From: Ruminococcus flavefaciens
GTDB lineage: Bacteria > Bacillota > Clostridia > Oscillospirales > Ruminococcaceae
Reading direction: 5' to 3'
Assembly (NCBI GenBank): GCA_002348905.1
Contig: DEBW01000086.1
Span: 24,088-52,296 of the forward strand
Length of the DNA: 28,209 nt
Part shown: positions 15,753 through 24,696 of the stretch, piece after piece
Layout: each line of letters opens with the position of its first letter
Numbering within the stretch: the stretch's first letter is position 1
The notes under the pieces: generated by a model
Told to the model about the DNA's origin: nothing
Databases searched by the model: none
What the model saw: the letters and a program-made list of their open reading frames with translations, nothing else
Made by a program: the position numbers and the translations under genes

Positions 15753-15886
15753 GGAACTATCATTATATTGACATCTTCTTAATAAGCATGAAAATATTAC
15801 TAAAAATCAGCGGCGTATCAGATACATATTTAACAGAAAATTCTGGGTGGCAAACTATATAAAATAGTATAATATATGTTGATGGG

Positions 15887-15915
15887 ATGTTAACATATGT
15901 GACAAAAAATGTCAA
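15887..15915 (-). promoter_or_regulatory. Distal leftward promoter candidate
   Basis: On the minus strand TTGACA (15910-15915) and TAACAT (15887-15892) are 17 nt apart. It could serve the sugar-binding gene with a long leader. Confidence 0.4.
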
Positions 15916-15943
15916 CCTGATATGGCAGAGACGTATGCTATTG

Positions 15944-16033
15944 GTGATAGATTATCTATCACTGATAAAAATACCCGTTTCGGGAGGACTGCTGTTCCTG
16001 CAAAAATACATTCACAAACTCAGAGCCGAACAG
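15944..16033 (+). other. Cluster of hairpins in the giant-gene upstream region (possible small RNA)
   Basis: Three successive hairpins are visible: GTGATAGA/TCTATCAC (15944-15951 with 15955-15962), CCCG/CGGG (15974-15984) and AGGA/TCCT (15985-15999). The last strand can pair instead with a distal GAACAG (16028-16033). No ORF covers it. A good plus-strand promoter before it is lacking, since the TATAAT at 15868 has no -35. No known RNA family was recognised. The rest of 15395-16190 shows only AT-rich sequence and the sites listed separately. Confidence 0.3.
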
Positions 16034-16192
16034 GAGCATTCTTTCCGAAATAAGCTTGTTTGACAAGGGCTAATTATGACGTATTTGTTACGGGAAATTC
16101 CATATTCAAAAATAATAACACTATAAATTCTTCATAATGCACAACCGAAAAAGGTATATACTGTATTATATCACCAAATTTTGGAAAACGTC

Positions 16193-16221
16193 TTGACAAA
16201 ATCATCCTTCTGTGGTAAACT
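16193..16221 (+). promoter_or_regulatory. Promoter of the giant secreted protein gene
   Basis: A perfect TTGACA (16193-16198) and TAAACT (16216-16221) are 17 nt apart, with a TGG extended -10. Transcription would begin near 16227, leaving a leader of about 200 nt. Confidence 0.75.
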
Positions 16222-16225
16222 AAAG

Positions 16226-16373
16226 TCGTACTCAAAAGTACGAGGACAAAATATCGTGAATAATTCCTCATAAAGTCAGCCTGTTGTCTTTTCTTAAATG
16301 GAGAGTAACCCTCAATGGGACGGGGGCTAAAAATAGGCTCAGACATATGAAATAAATATATCACGGTGTGTCC
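16226..16373 (+). other. Structured 5' leader of the giant-protein mRNA
   Basis: The leader starts with a 7-bp hairpin, TCGTACT-CAAA-AGTACGA (16226-16243). Then comes a long nested element: GGACA/TGTCC (16244-16248 with 16369-16373), ATCGTGA/TCACGGT (16253-16259 with 16361-16367), TCATA/TATGA (16268-16272 with 16346-16350), GTC/GAC (16275-16277 with 16342-16344) and AGCCT/AGGCT (16278-16282 with 16335-16339). The apical part (16283-16334) is rich in G and A. No known riboswitch was recognised. It ends 43 nt before the RBS, which stays outside the fold, so an mRNA-stabilising leader (as known for some S-layer mRNAs) is as likely as a switch. Confidence 0.55.
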
Positions 16374-16430
16374 GCAAACTTTCTATAATTCACTTAAAGG
16401 GTGATAAATTTTTTCAAGGAGGAAACGAGA

Positions 16431-19400
16431 ATGAAAACGAAAAACAACACTTTCAAGAGAATCGCCGCTGGCGCTCTCGCAGCAATCTCTGTAGCCAGCT
16501 ATACAATGCCGGCAAACGTAGGAGGCGTTTTAGTAAATAGTCTTAATGCTTCACTCGTGGCTCAGGCTGCTGAAAAGCAGACGGTTAATCTTGGCGATGT
16601 TAGTAAGTATATTACATCGTTCAGCGACGGCACATCAACATTTGATAATGCTGCTCTGAGTGGTATGACTGACTATGCTGTTGCAGAAGGCAAAACCGTA
16701 ACAATCAAGTCTTCTATTCCGCTTACTTTCAAAAAGTATATATCAAAGGAAACAGCATTCGGCATAGTAGATAATAACAAGAACAAAGTAATAGCTGACG
16801 ATAACAGGGTTTATGAAAAGACAACCGGTACCGTAAAACAGACATTTGTTCAGAAAGATACAAACGATAACTTCCAGTTGGCTAAGGCTGGAGATAACAA
16901 TGTACCTAAGCTGGAAGGTTGGGAAAATGCGGAGTCAGCTAATGTGTTTAACGGCTATAGCGTTTATCCTGCTGGTAAAACTCTGGAGATAATGAGCCAG
17001 TTTGGTGATTCAGCTGTTGAAAAAGTTATCGCATATGAAGATAGTAAGGGCGAACTTGTAGCTGAGGACAGACTTCTTGACCTTGGCGCTGAGGCTCAAG
17101 CAGCTTTAAAGGATGGCGATCAGGCATTCAAGACAGTTGAATCTGTAAACATTGCTGATGCTTTCACTAAGGCTAATGTTTTAAAGGAAGGCGTTGACGG
17201 CTATACTGCTTATTCTGTAAAAAAAGAAGAAGTAGAAGGTGGAGGAGCAGATACATATAAGAAAGAGGAAGCAACGGAAATCCCTGACGAATTAAAAACA
17301 GGTGAATCATTCTACATTTTCAAAAATGATGCTCGCTTCACGGATACCAGCACGGAGCCAATTCAAACTAAGGTAGACGTAAATTGTTTTGCTGCTTACG
17401 CTCCGGATCTTAGTAATTGGATACAACCGAACGATGGTTATTGTGATATTTATAACTTGGAAGTAGATAAGTCTACTCAGTCTGCATTTAATAACGTTAA
17501 TTCTAACATGATCAATGCTTATTATCCGATTGAGTTTACAAGTAAATTCGTAGATACAATAAATGGCACTGATGTGGTTAACTTCACCTGGGATGAGATC
17601 TGTAATAATTTATATGTAGTTAACAATGTAACTAAAAAATTTGAAAAAGCTAGTGGCAATTTTAGCCAGAATGCAAGATACTTCCTGAAGGCTAAGGACG
17701 TATATGGTGCATATACATCTGCATCCGAGATATATGATAATCTTGGAGATAACGAAAAGAGCGACCCGGATAATCCGGATGTTCAAGCATATAACAATGC
17801 TAAAAAACTGTACGAAGCTTCATATACCACTAAATTCAAGGCAACAGGCGATTATACTTTACTCGATGCAGAAGGCGCTCTTGCTGTATTGAAAGATGGT
17901 AGCGAACCTGTAAGTCAGATTTCTTTGAAGAAAGACACGGTAGTAGATGAGGAGAACCTTCTTAAATTTGCTGCTCAGTATGGCATAAAAACAAAGACCG
18001 AAGACAGTGTCGTAAAGTTTGATTATGATGGTGAAGGTAATTTACAGGCTGATACTGCTGAGGGTGCTACTACAAATAAGCTCTATCCAGAAGGCACAGT
18101 AGGTATGAAGAAGGCTGCTGATAATACGTTAGTATTTGTAACTCCGTTCGAGATTGAAGTAACGGAAGGCTCAGACAACAAAAATGAGGCAGAGTTTGAG
18201 GCAACAAAGCTCCTCGTTACAGCTCCTGAAACTGGCACATCTGTAATCACAAGTGAAATCACAAGTGAACCAAAGGTAACGAAGTACTCAACTAAGAAGT
18301 TTGTGAAAAACGGTAATGAGTGCGAAATCGCTGATGTTATTCAGGCTGAATATACACTTGACGACAACACAAAGACTTTGATTGAGTTCGACGAAGAGGG
18401 TAATGCTAAATTCGTTGAGAAAATCAATACAGCTTATGATGCTGATGCAAAGTCTGTTATTGAGGTGGATAATATCTACAAAGTTATGTTAGCTCCTGTT
18501 GACGGTCACAAGGCTGACGATATGTTTGTTCGTGGCAAGGAATTCTACTATGACGAACTCAGTCAGGAGGGCAACACACCTGATGTTACATTAAAGATGA
18601 GTGGCAACACTTATGTTTATACATATAAGGTTGCTGGCGATGGACTTGTTAAGCTCAGCGGTAAAGCATCTAATGTTACTATTACTAACGGCCTTAGTGG
18701 TAACACTGGTAACAATAGATGGGGTTCTGATAGCGAAAATGCTACAGTAACAGATAAACTCTTAGCAGTTGATGATTTAACATTTATATCTGATTTAACT
18801 GGAATAACTGGTAAGGCAGCAGTTAAATATGATGATACACTTGTTGAAGCATATCAGAGCGAAAATGTTGTTCTTGCATCAAGTCATTTCTTCAAGATCC
18901 GTGTTTGGGACGGCCAGCTTAAAACTGCTTACAAGGAGTATGCTACTAAGTACAACGCTGAAAATGGACGTTGGGAGGCTACATTCCCTGTATTTAATGA
19001 GACTGACAAGATTACTGGAACACAGGTTCTCGTTGAAAAGGCTGACCCTGTATATAACTACACAACCGAGGGTTCTGTACTCAAGGTAACAGGCAGCGGT
19101 ATTGATCAGGAAGCTGCTTATATCAGAGCTTATGGTGTTCCTGCAGCAGATACTGCTACACAGAAAGTAAAGCCTGAGACAGATGATGAAAAGAAGAAGT
19201 ATGAAATGACTTCCGGTACATCTCTTGCTTTTGGTTCAAAGGTTTATGTTGATATCGGCAGAGTTGAAGAATTTGCTAACGGCACAAATGCTGCTGATGC
19301 TCATGCAACATTAAAGATAACAAGAAACGGCAAGGAAATCAAGGCATTTGGTGAAGATAATGTTCCTTATGAAGAGGGAACTACAGCTTATAATGACGAA

Positions 19401-22388
19401 AATACTGTATTTGAATTCGATGCTGATAAGACCGGTGAGTATGAGATAACATACACTGTATTCATTAACTCTAATAAGAATACTTCTGTTGCTAAGGAAC
19501 TTAAATATAAGTTCACTATAGATGCTCCTGCTAAGCTTACAGCTAAGGATGTTAGAGTTAAATTCTCTACATTTGAACCAACCTTAATTACTGGTGCTGT
19601 CTTTAACGAAGACACCGGAAAATGGGAAAAAGTTATCACTGGTGCTGACAACATTAAGCTTTATGTTGATGTTGATGACCTCAAGAACAAGTCTATTGAT
19701 GTTAGTGCTCAGCTTATAAACCCAAAACCAGAAGATGAAGATGAAGATGATGCTATCATTGCTGCTACTGTATCTGGTGCTACAACAGTTAACGAGCTTA
19801 ACCTTTCACAGCCTATTTACGTAACATATAATGATGAACGTTTCAGCACAGGTCCTGAGACTATCGTTATAAACTGGATCGCTCTTTCTAAGTCTAAGGA
19901 ATTCAAACTTTGTGAGGTTGACGGTGAAACACCTCTCTATAATGAGAGCGCACCTAACAACTTCTCACTCGATGTTTCCGTTGATGAAATAGAGGATATC
20001 CAGAATATAGTTGAGGGTAACTATGTACTTAAGAATGGTGACCACAAGAAGATCTCTTACGAGTACTCAGTAGGTAAGGGCGATAAGCTCGAATCTCATG
20101 AACTTGACTGGCATGAAGCTGGATTCCCGAAGGAAATTGGCGACTACTCACTCTACATTCTTTATGATAACGAGCCACTCGCTATTATTGACCTTAATGT
20201 AATTGAGCACGGTCTCCACGCAGCTCCTACAGAAGATCAGCTTAGCATCACTTACGGTGACAAGGTATTCTCAGCTGAGGATCTCGCTTATGCTGATGCT
20301 GACGGTAAGGCTGTTGCTGATGCAAAAGTTAATAATCCTACTGTAAAAATTTATAAGGCAATACAGCTATCAGATGCTCAGGCAAAGCAGATCACAGATG
20401 GTAAATATGGGGATAAACCTGTATATGAGAAGGACGGTAAGTTCTATATTATAGATAAGAATGATACAATATTTGATGAAGATAAGGAAATGTATGTTCA
20501 GAAGACCTATTCTACTGCTGATCTTCTCAGTGCTGGTGCATATATCGTTGAAGTATCTTCAAACGCAGGTACTACAGTTGGTAAGGAAGGCTATACACTC
20601 CTTAATGACAAGTTCGTACTTAACGTTGCTAAGAAGAAGATTACTGCTGACATGATTACTATTGCTCCTCAGAAGTATAAGAATGGTGCAGAAATTAAGA
20701 TTGAGCAAGGTAAGATCACTGGTACAGATGCTGCTGTAGCAAAGAACTTTACTGGAGCTAATCCACGTGTTCTGCTCAAGGTTGCAAGCGGTCAGCAGAC
20801 TGGTAAGGAAATTGGCGCATATACTGTAAACGTTACAGTTGATGATAATGAACAGAACTATGAAGGTACTGTTAAGAACTTCAAGTGGTACATCATCAAG
20901 GCTGCTGAAGACGACGGTGAGAACTTCTCTGGTATCTTCTGGAATGATGCAGAAACAACTATCGTTGACAACGGTAATATCAACGTTGAATTCGGTAAGG
21001 ATGCTAACCTCAAGGGCGATGTAGTTGAGTTCGGCTTCATCGGTGATAAGTCCGGTAAGATAGGCGCTCCTGCTGGAATTTACAAGGATAATAAGACAAA
21101 CGGTACATTTAATTATAGCTCAAACTTCGATAATGCTGGTAAACCTAAAGATGGTGCTGATGCAAATGTTCAGGCTGCATACTCAGAACTCGTTTACGGT
21201 GCTGGTATAACACCTGCTAAGCAGAATGCTGCAATGATCGCTAAGAAGGGCAAGGACACATTCGGTGTATCTGTAAGAATCGAAGACGCAAATACAGGCG
21301 TTTGGGTAAGACCATACCTCATTCTTAAGATCGACGGTGTTGAAAAGCTTTACTATGGTGAAGTTAGATACCTCAATCTCGTTGAAGAAGCTACTGATAT
21401 GCTTAACCTCAGAGCTTCTGAAATAGGTGATTCGGGTGCAATTGGTGAAGCTGCACAGAAGGCTATTACCAAGGACGAGGCTAAGGCTGGTCATAAGGAC
21501 AATACTGATCTCGCATACATGGATGAAGCAAGATCCGGTTACAGAGCAGATAAGAATCAGTTCTATGCATATGCTCACTACAACTTTGATAAGAATTCAA
21601 AGGTTAGAGATAGTGCTATCCAGGGCTTCGGCGTAGTTCTTGACAAGAATGGATATATTCCTGCTGCTGAATATAATGTTGATGGCGAGATTAACACAGA
21701 GTCAGAGGCTTACAAGAAGGCTAAGGAAGTTCTTATCCCTGCAAACAAGGGCAAGAATGGCATACTCTCCGGTCTTTCTAAGGATAACCCGAAGATGCTC
21801 AAGAACGAAATGGGTGTTGCTGTAAATCCTAAGGACGCTGTAACAGGTGTATGGCTCAGATCATTCGTTGACTTCGGTAACGGACTCATCGTTTACACAG
21901 ATCCTGTTTACATCAAGAGCGTTTCTGAACAGTATGCTGCTTGCAAGCCAACTGTAGAGTGTGTAAAGAATCCGAATGCTGCTAAGATAGACTATACAGT
22001 AAAGGCTACTGGCGTCGTTCCAACATTCAACAATAAGGCTGCTACAATTAAGGAAGCTGGTCTCGTAGTTGACAAGAATGGTACACTCTTCAAGCTTAAC
22101 TCGGAGGGAGTATCTGAAGGATTTGTTGACGATGCAACAACTAAGCTTATAGCTGAGAATGCTAAGACATATGGTTACAACAAGGGTAAATCTACTATAG
22201 ATGCTATTCCTTCTGATAATGTTATCTTTAAGGGTCATGCTTTACAGGTAACAGATAAGAGCGGCAATTACTACAAAACAGTTGCAAGACCATTCGTAGT
22301 TTATACTATTAATGGCATAGACGTTACTATCTATGGTAAGCTTACTTCTGACGTGGCTGGTACCGTTCCAACTGCGGCACAAAATTAA
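16431..22388 (+). CDS. Giant secreted or surface protein (1985 aa) with C-terminal triple repeat
   Basis: A signal peptide (basic N-terminus, hydrophobic core, probable cleavage at AQA-A near residue 47) leads a 1985-residue, beta-strand-like protein rich in Asp, Lys, Ala, Val and Thr. An acidic patch (PEDEDEDD) lies near residue 1100. Residues about 1270-1500 contain segments resembling MBG-like domains (ITYGDKVF, GAYTVNVT). The C-terminal 450 residues hold three copies of a domain, at about 1534-1650, 1733-1831 and 1877-1970. Each opens with a DKxG turn and ends with a VWxR/ARPF beta hairpin. No LPXTG, dockerin, SLH, CWB2 or membrane anchor was found. AAGGAGG lies 8 nt before the ATG at 16431. 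The upstream in-frame GTG at 16401 lacks an RBS. GGT/GCT/AAG-rich codons suggest high expression. An abundant surface or matrix protein is inferred; no function is known. Confidence 0.85.
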   Translation: MKTKNNTFKRIAAGALAAISVASYTMPANVGGVLVNSLNASLVAQAAEKQTVNLGDVSKYITSFSDGTSTFDNAALSGMTDYAVAEGKTVTIKSSIPLTFKKYISKETAFGIVDNNKNKVIADDNRVYEKTTGTVKQTFVQKDTNDNFQLAKAGDNNVPKLEGWENAESANVFNGYSVYPAGKTLEIMSQFGDSAVEKVIAYEDSKGELVAEDRLLDLGAEAQAALKDGDQAFKTVESVNIADAFTKANVLKEGVDGYTAYSVKKEEVEGGGADTYKKEEATEIPDELKTGESFYIFKNDARFTDTSTEPIQTKVDVNCFAAYAPDLSNWIQPNDGYCDIYNLEVDKSTQSAFNNVNSNMINAYYPIEFTSKFVDTINGTDVVNFTWDEICNNLYVVNNVTKKFEKASGNFSQNARYFLKAKDVYGAYTSASEIYDNLGDNEKSDPDNPDVQAYNNAKKLYEASYTTKFKATGDYTLLDAEGALAVLKDGSEPVSQISLKKDTVVDEENLLKFAAQYGIKTKTEDSVVKFDYDGEGNLQADTAEGATTNKLYPEGTVGMKKAADNTLVFVTPFEIEVTEGSDNKNEAEFEATKLLVTAPETGTSVITSEITSEPKVTKYSTKKFVKNGNECEIADVIQAEYTLDDNTKTLIEFDEEGNAKFVEKINTAYDADAKSVIEVDNIYKVMLAPVDGHKADDMFVRGKEFYYDELSQEGNTPDVTLKMSGNTYVYTYKVAGDGLVKLSGKASNVTITNGLSGNTGNNRWGSDSENATVTDKLLAVDDLTFISDLTGITGKAAVKYDDTLVEAYQSENVVLASSHFFKIRVWDGQLKTAYKEYATKYNAENGRWEATFPVFNETDKITGTQVLVEKADPVYNYTTEGSVLKVTGSGIDQEAAYIRAYGVPAADTATQKVKPETDDEKKKYEMTSGTSLAFGSKVYVDIGRVEEFANGTNAADAHATLKITRNGKEIKAFGEDNVPYEEGTTAYNDENTVFEFDADKTGEYEITYTVFINSNKNTSVAKELKYKFTIDAPAKLTAKDVRVKFSTFEPTLITGAVFNEDTGKWEKVITGADNIKLYVDVDDLKNKSIDVSAQLINPKPEDEDEDDAIIAATVSGATTVNELNLSQPIYVTYNDERFSTGPETIVINWIALSKSKEFKLCEVDGETPLYNESAPNNFSLDVSVDEIEDIQNIVEGNYVLKNGDHKKISYEYSVGKGDKLESHELDWHEAGFPKEIGDYSLYILYDNEPLAIIDLNVIEHGLHAAPTEDQLSITYGDKVFSAEDLAYADADGKAVADAKVNNPTVKIYKAIQLSDAQAKQITDGKYGDKPVYEKDGKFYIIDKNDTIFDEDKEMYVQKTYSTADLLSAGAYIVEVSSNAGTTVGKEGYTLLNDKFVLNVAKKKITADMITIAPQKYKNGAEIKIEQGKITGTDAAVAKNFTGANPRVLLKVASGQQTGKEIGAYTVNVTVDDNEQNYEGTVKNFKWYIIKAAEDDGENFSGIFWNDAETTIVDNGNINVEFGKDANLKGDVVEFGFIGDKSGKIGAPAGIYKDNKTNGTFNYSSNFDNAGKPKDGADANVQAAYSELVYGAGITPAKQNAAMIAKKGKDTFGVSVRIEDANTGVWVRPYLILKIDGVEKLYYGEVRYLNLVEEATDMLNLRASEIGDSGAIGEAAQKAITKDEAKAGHKDNTDLAYMDEARSGYRADKNQFYAYAHYNFDKNSKVRDSAIQGFGVVLDKNGYIPAAEYNVDGEINTESEAYKKAKEVLIPANKGKNGILSGLSKDNPKMLKNEMGVAVNPKDAVTGVWLRSFVDFGNGLIVYTDPVYIKSVSEQYAACKPTVECVKNPNAAKIDYTVKATGVVPTFNNKAATIKEAGLVVDKNGTLFKLNSEGVSEGFVDDATTKLIAENAKTYGYNKGKSTIDAIPSDNVIFKGHALQVTDKSGNYYKTVARPFVVYTINGIDVTIYGKLTSDVAGTVPTAAQN
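21030..22341 (+). repeat. Three diverged tandem domains in the giant protein
   Basis: Coding repeats start at 21030, 21627 and 22056. Shared marks are an FGF/FGV/AGL-x-DKxG turn at the start and a VW(V/L)R or ARPF strand followed by a Tyr-rich hairpin at the end. Spacing shrinks towards the C-terminus. Similarity is at protein level only. Confidence 0.55.
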
Positions 22389-22398
22389 CCTCAAACTG

Positions 22399-22426
22399 AT
22401 GATACCCGCACTCGGTGCTGGATCAT
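22399..22426 (+). other. Intergenic hairpin between the giant gene and the 37-aa peptide gene
   Basis: ATGAT/ATCAT (22399-22403 with 22422-22426), then CC/GG and GCAC/GTGC around a 3-nt loop. There is no T-tract, so it is more likely an RNA processing or 3'-end protection site than a terminator. That would allow read-through into the small gene. Confidence 0.45.
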
Positions 22427-22462
22427 ATAAATTAAGTTAAACGCAAAGGAGGCGTAAAACCA

Positions 22463-22576
22463 ATGGCAAGAGAGATGTACACAGAGGCTGAGCTCGACGT
22501 TATCGCATTCGCTGCTGAGGATGTTATCACAGCAAGTGAACCTGAAGTTGACGATGAGGGTAACCTCGTTTGGTAA
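22463..22576 (+). CDS. 37-aa acidic peptide downstream of the giant protein gene
   Basis: An ATG with an AAAGGAGG site (11-nt spacing) opens 37 codons ending at TAA 22574-22576. A perfect terminator follows. The peptide is acidic, with MYTEAELDVIAFAAEDVITAS in the first half and a Glu/Asp/Gly-rich end finishing in LVW. The E(L/V)xVIxFxxEDVIT(x)S pattern recalls a loosely defined class of very short Firmicute peptides of unknown role. It also has a faint likeness to lasso-type leaders (Y...L...F...T), but no modification enzyme is near. No promoter is seen in the 74-nt gap, so it is probably co-transcribed with the giant gene. It has no signal peptide. Confidence 0.7.
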   Translation: MAREMYTEAELDVIAFAAEDVITASEPEVDDEGNLVW

Positions 22577-22611
22577 TCGGTTATCCGGTTTCTAAACATA
22601 ACTCAAACAAT

Positions 22612-22645
22612 AAGCGCTATACCGCAAGGTATAGCGCTTTTGTTT
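22612..22645 (+). terminator. Terminator of the giant-protein/37-aa peptide transcript
   Basis: A perfect 12-bp stem, AAGCGCTATACC/GGTATAGCGCTT (22612-22623 with 22628-22639), with a stable GCAA tetraloop, followed by TTTTGTTTG. Confidence 0.92.
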
Positions 22646-22674
22646 GTTTCGTGCGTGATACTGCAGGAACAAAA

Positions 22675-22710
22675 AACCTATCAGCTCCCATTTTCGGGAG
22701 CTGATAGGTT
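22675..22710. terminator. Terminator of the first ECF operon (bidirectional)
   Basis: A perfect 15-bp stem, AACCTATCAGCTCCC (22675-22689 with 22696-22710), has a 6-nt loop. On the minus strand TTTTTTG follows, ending the anti-sigma gene. The plus strand also has a T-rich tail. Confidence 0.9.
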
Positions 22711-22760
22711 TTATTTTATACGTTTAACTTTCTTTTGCTTTTTATCTTTTTATTAAAGGC

Positions 22761-24683
22761 TTATATCTCAACTTGGGTTATCTTCCATACGCCGTTGACT
22801 GCGAATTTAACATGGAGCTTGTAGCTTCCGCCGTTGTTGTTAGTGGCGTTGATAACGAATGAATTATCAGCTGCATCAGTTACGCTGAATGTAGGGAATG
22901 TCATGCGGTAATACTGACCTTTATGTGCCATATAGAGCTTGCCGTCATTGTCTGTGAATCTTGGGATACCGTTCATGTACATTGATTCCTTGCAGGTGCT
23001 GAGGTAATCATCACTTGCGATAGCCTCCATGAAGTCTGTTATATCCTGTACGCTGTGGTATTCGTCAGAAACAACTCTGTAATATGGTACGTAGCTGTCG
23101 TTTACAGTTTTTGTAAAGGTGTCGTTTTCATCTATATTGAAACCGGCATTGTAGAGGATATCTTCAAGCTCTCCGAAGTTTGAGAGGATGCTTTCAGCAA
23201 TTGAATCATAGTGTGAAGAATGGTCGTAATTCTCCCGTTCAGTCTGTACTTCATAGCCGGAGTATGTGCAGTTGTTTATCTTCCACTTGCCGTTGTCCTT
23301 TACGCATACAACATCAATTGTTTCAGTTTCGCCGCCAGGTATCTCATTTTCTACAGTGAATTCAAAGTTGTTGTCGGACTGGCTGACAATGGCAGGAGCG
23401 TTGATAAAGTGGAAACGTCCGCCCTTTGCGCCGTTGAGGTAGTAAAGCTTTCCGCCGATCTCCTTGAACATAGGTAATTCAGCATTGTTTCCGCCCCATA
23501 TATATGCTTCGTTCTGGAGGTATGAATCTGTAAATGAAGCTCTCAAATAGTTTTCAACGTCTGAGCAGCTATTGAATTTTGAATCTGTAACAAGGAAGTA
23601 TTCAGCGATATACTGTCCCATGTCTATGGATTCTTTGATGTTTGCGTTGTACTCAACGCCGCTTCCGCTTATTATAGCGTCAATTTCCTGTAATTTTGAC
23701 ATTGCTGCATAAGCTGTATTTACATCAGCATCGCCTGCATTTGCTGTTTCAGAAGAAGTATTTGCATCTGTGGTATTGCCTTTATCTGTCTCAACGGAGT
23801 AGTCTGCGAGCTTCCAGGTGCCGTTATCGAGCTTGAACTGAGCTGTAACAGTTGAAGGTACTATGATAGTTGCCTTGAATGTTGCTTCAAATGAAGTATC
23901 ATCAGACCTTGTTATAACGGGAGTGCTTGCGATAGTCGGGATAGCATCGAGATTGTTTTTCTCGCCCGGACTTAAATAGTAAAGCTTGCCGTCGATATCC
24001 TTGAATGAAGCAGGAGAGAAGTTATCACCGAAATAGGAGTAGTACTTCCTTGAGAAGAAGTCATCTGTAACCGTTTTCTTGAAGAAGTTCTTTACGTCAT
24101 CAACGCTGCTGAAGCGGCTGTCTGTTACTGCGAGGTAGGTATAAGGAGCACCGTCGAAATTTACAGCTATTGAATCAGCGCTGTCAACCTCGATATTTGT
24201 GCCAGCGATGCACATACAGTCCATTCTGCTCATCTGTAAGAATATCTCATATGCTGTATTTGAAAGGTCTGTATTTGCGGCTGTAACGGAAGTATCAGCT
24301 TTCTTTGCGCCTGATGCTGTAGTTGCTGTGCCTACTGTTACTGTAGTAGATGTTGAAGTTCCGCTTGAAGTATTTGACATAGGATCAATATCAGGAGTTT
24401 TTCCGCTCTTTCCGAGGGCTAATGCTGTACCTGCAACTCCTCCTACGAGGACTACACAGGCGGCGATAGCGGCGAAAGAGTGCCACTTTGGTCTGTTGTA
24501 CTGTTCAACGCCGATAACCTGTTCTTCAATATTGTTTTCTCTGTTCATTTTGTTAAGCTTATCCTTACTCATAGCTAAAATCCTCTCTTTTTCTTTTCTC
24601 GTCAGCACCGGAACTTCTGAAAGGAGTTCTACGGTCTTGTCGTCTGCATTTTCAAGCATATTCAGTTCACGATCCTTTTTCAT
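22761..24683 (-). CDS. Membrane anti-sigma-like protein with three extracytoplasmic repeats
   Basis: The 640-residue protein has an N-terminal cytoplasmic part of about 68 residues, one membrane helix (about 69-91), a Ser/Thr-rich linker, and three tandem domains of about 150 residues (roughly 142-302, 319-467 and 485-640). Each repeat carries a (V)TDSxF.S..DV..F helix, a GKLYYL-like strand near its middle, and ends in a GxWKI strand. The layout resembles DL-endopeptidase-inhibitor (IseA-like) or other stress-sensor domains, but this is only a resemblance. It lies 13 nt after an ECF sigma gene, so it is inferred to be the anti-sigma factor or sensor. The start at 24683 is chosen because AAGGAG is 9 nt upstream; an ATG at 24692 touches the RBS. 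There is no zinc-finger HxxxCxxC. Confidence 0.75.
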   Translation of the reverse strand: MKKDRELNMLENADDKTVELLSEVPVLTRKEKERILAMSKDKLNKMNRENNIEEQVIGVEQYNRPKWHSFAAIAACVVLVGGVAGTALALGKSGKTPDIDPMSNTSSGTSTSTTVTVGTATTASGAKKADTSVTAANTDLSNTAYEIFLQMSRMDCMCIAGTNIEVDSADSIAVNFDGAPYTYLAVTDSRFSSVDDVKNFFKKTVTDDFFSRKYYSYFGDNFSPASFKDIDGKLYYLSPGEKNNLDAIPTIASTPVITRSDDTSFEATFKATIIVPSTVTAQFKLDNGTWKLADYSVETDKGNTTDANTSSETANAGDADVNTAYAAMSKLQEIDAIISGSGVEYNANIKESIDMGQYIAEYFLVTDSKFNSCSDVENYLRASFTDSYLQNEAYIWGGNNAELPMFKEIGGKLYYLNGAKGGRFHFINAPAIVSQSDNNFEFTVENEIPGGETETIDVVCVKDNGKWKINNCTYSGYEVQTERENYDHSSHYDSIAESILSNFGELEDILYNAGFNIDENDTFTKTVNDSYVPYYRVVSDEYHSVQDITDFMEAIASDDYLSTCKESMYMNGIPRFTDNDGKLYMAHKGQYYRMTFPTFSVTDAADNSFVINATNNNGGSYKLHVKFAVNGVWKITQVEI

Positions 24684-24696
24684 ATTCCGCATCTCC

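Noticed and set aside
16253..16367. Known riboswitch (c-di-GMP, THF, cobalamin, T-box) before the giant gene
   Set aside because: A GGAGAGTA string recalls the THF class and a GGDEF gene is in the window, but none of the conserved cores could be found.
16401..16430. Earlier GTG start for the giant protein
   Set aside because: No RBS before it, and it would place charged residues ahead of the signal peptide; AAGGAGG clearly serves 16431.
20858..22238. Long minus-strand open frames inside the giant gene
   Set aside because: They are shadows of biased codons in the plus-strand gene; none has an RBS or domain.
22000..22388. Dockerin or LPXTG signal at the end of the giant protein
   Set aside because: No duplicated DxNxDG calcium loops, no LPXTG, no C-terminal hydrophobic stretch.
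22463..22576. Lasso-peptide or other RiPP precursor
   Set aside because: There is a faint leader likeness, but no Thr-Gly/Ala cleavage context, no Cys/Ser/Thr-rich core and no modifying or export enzyme within the window.
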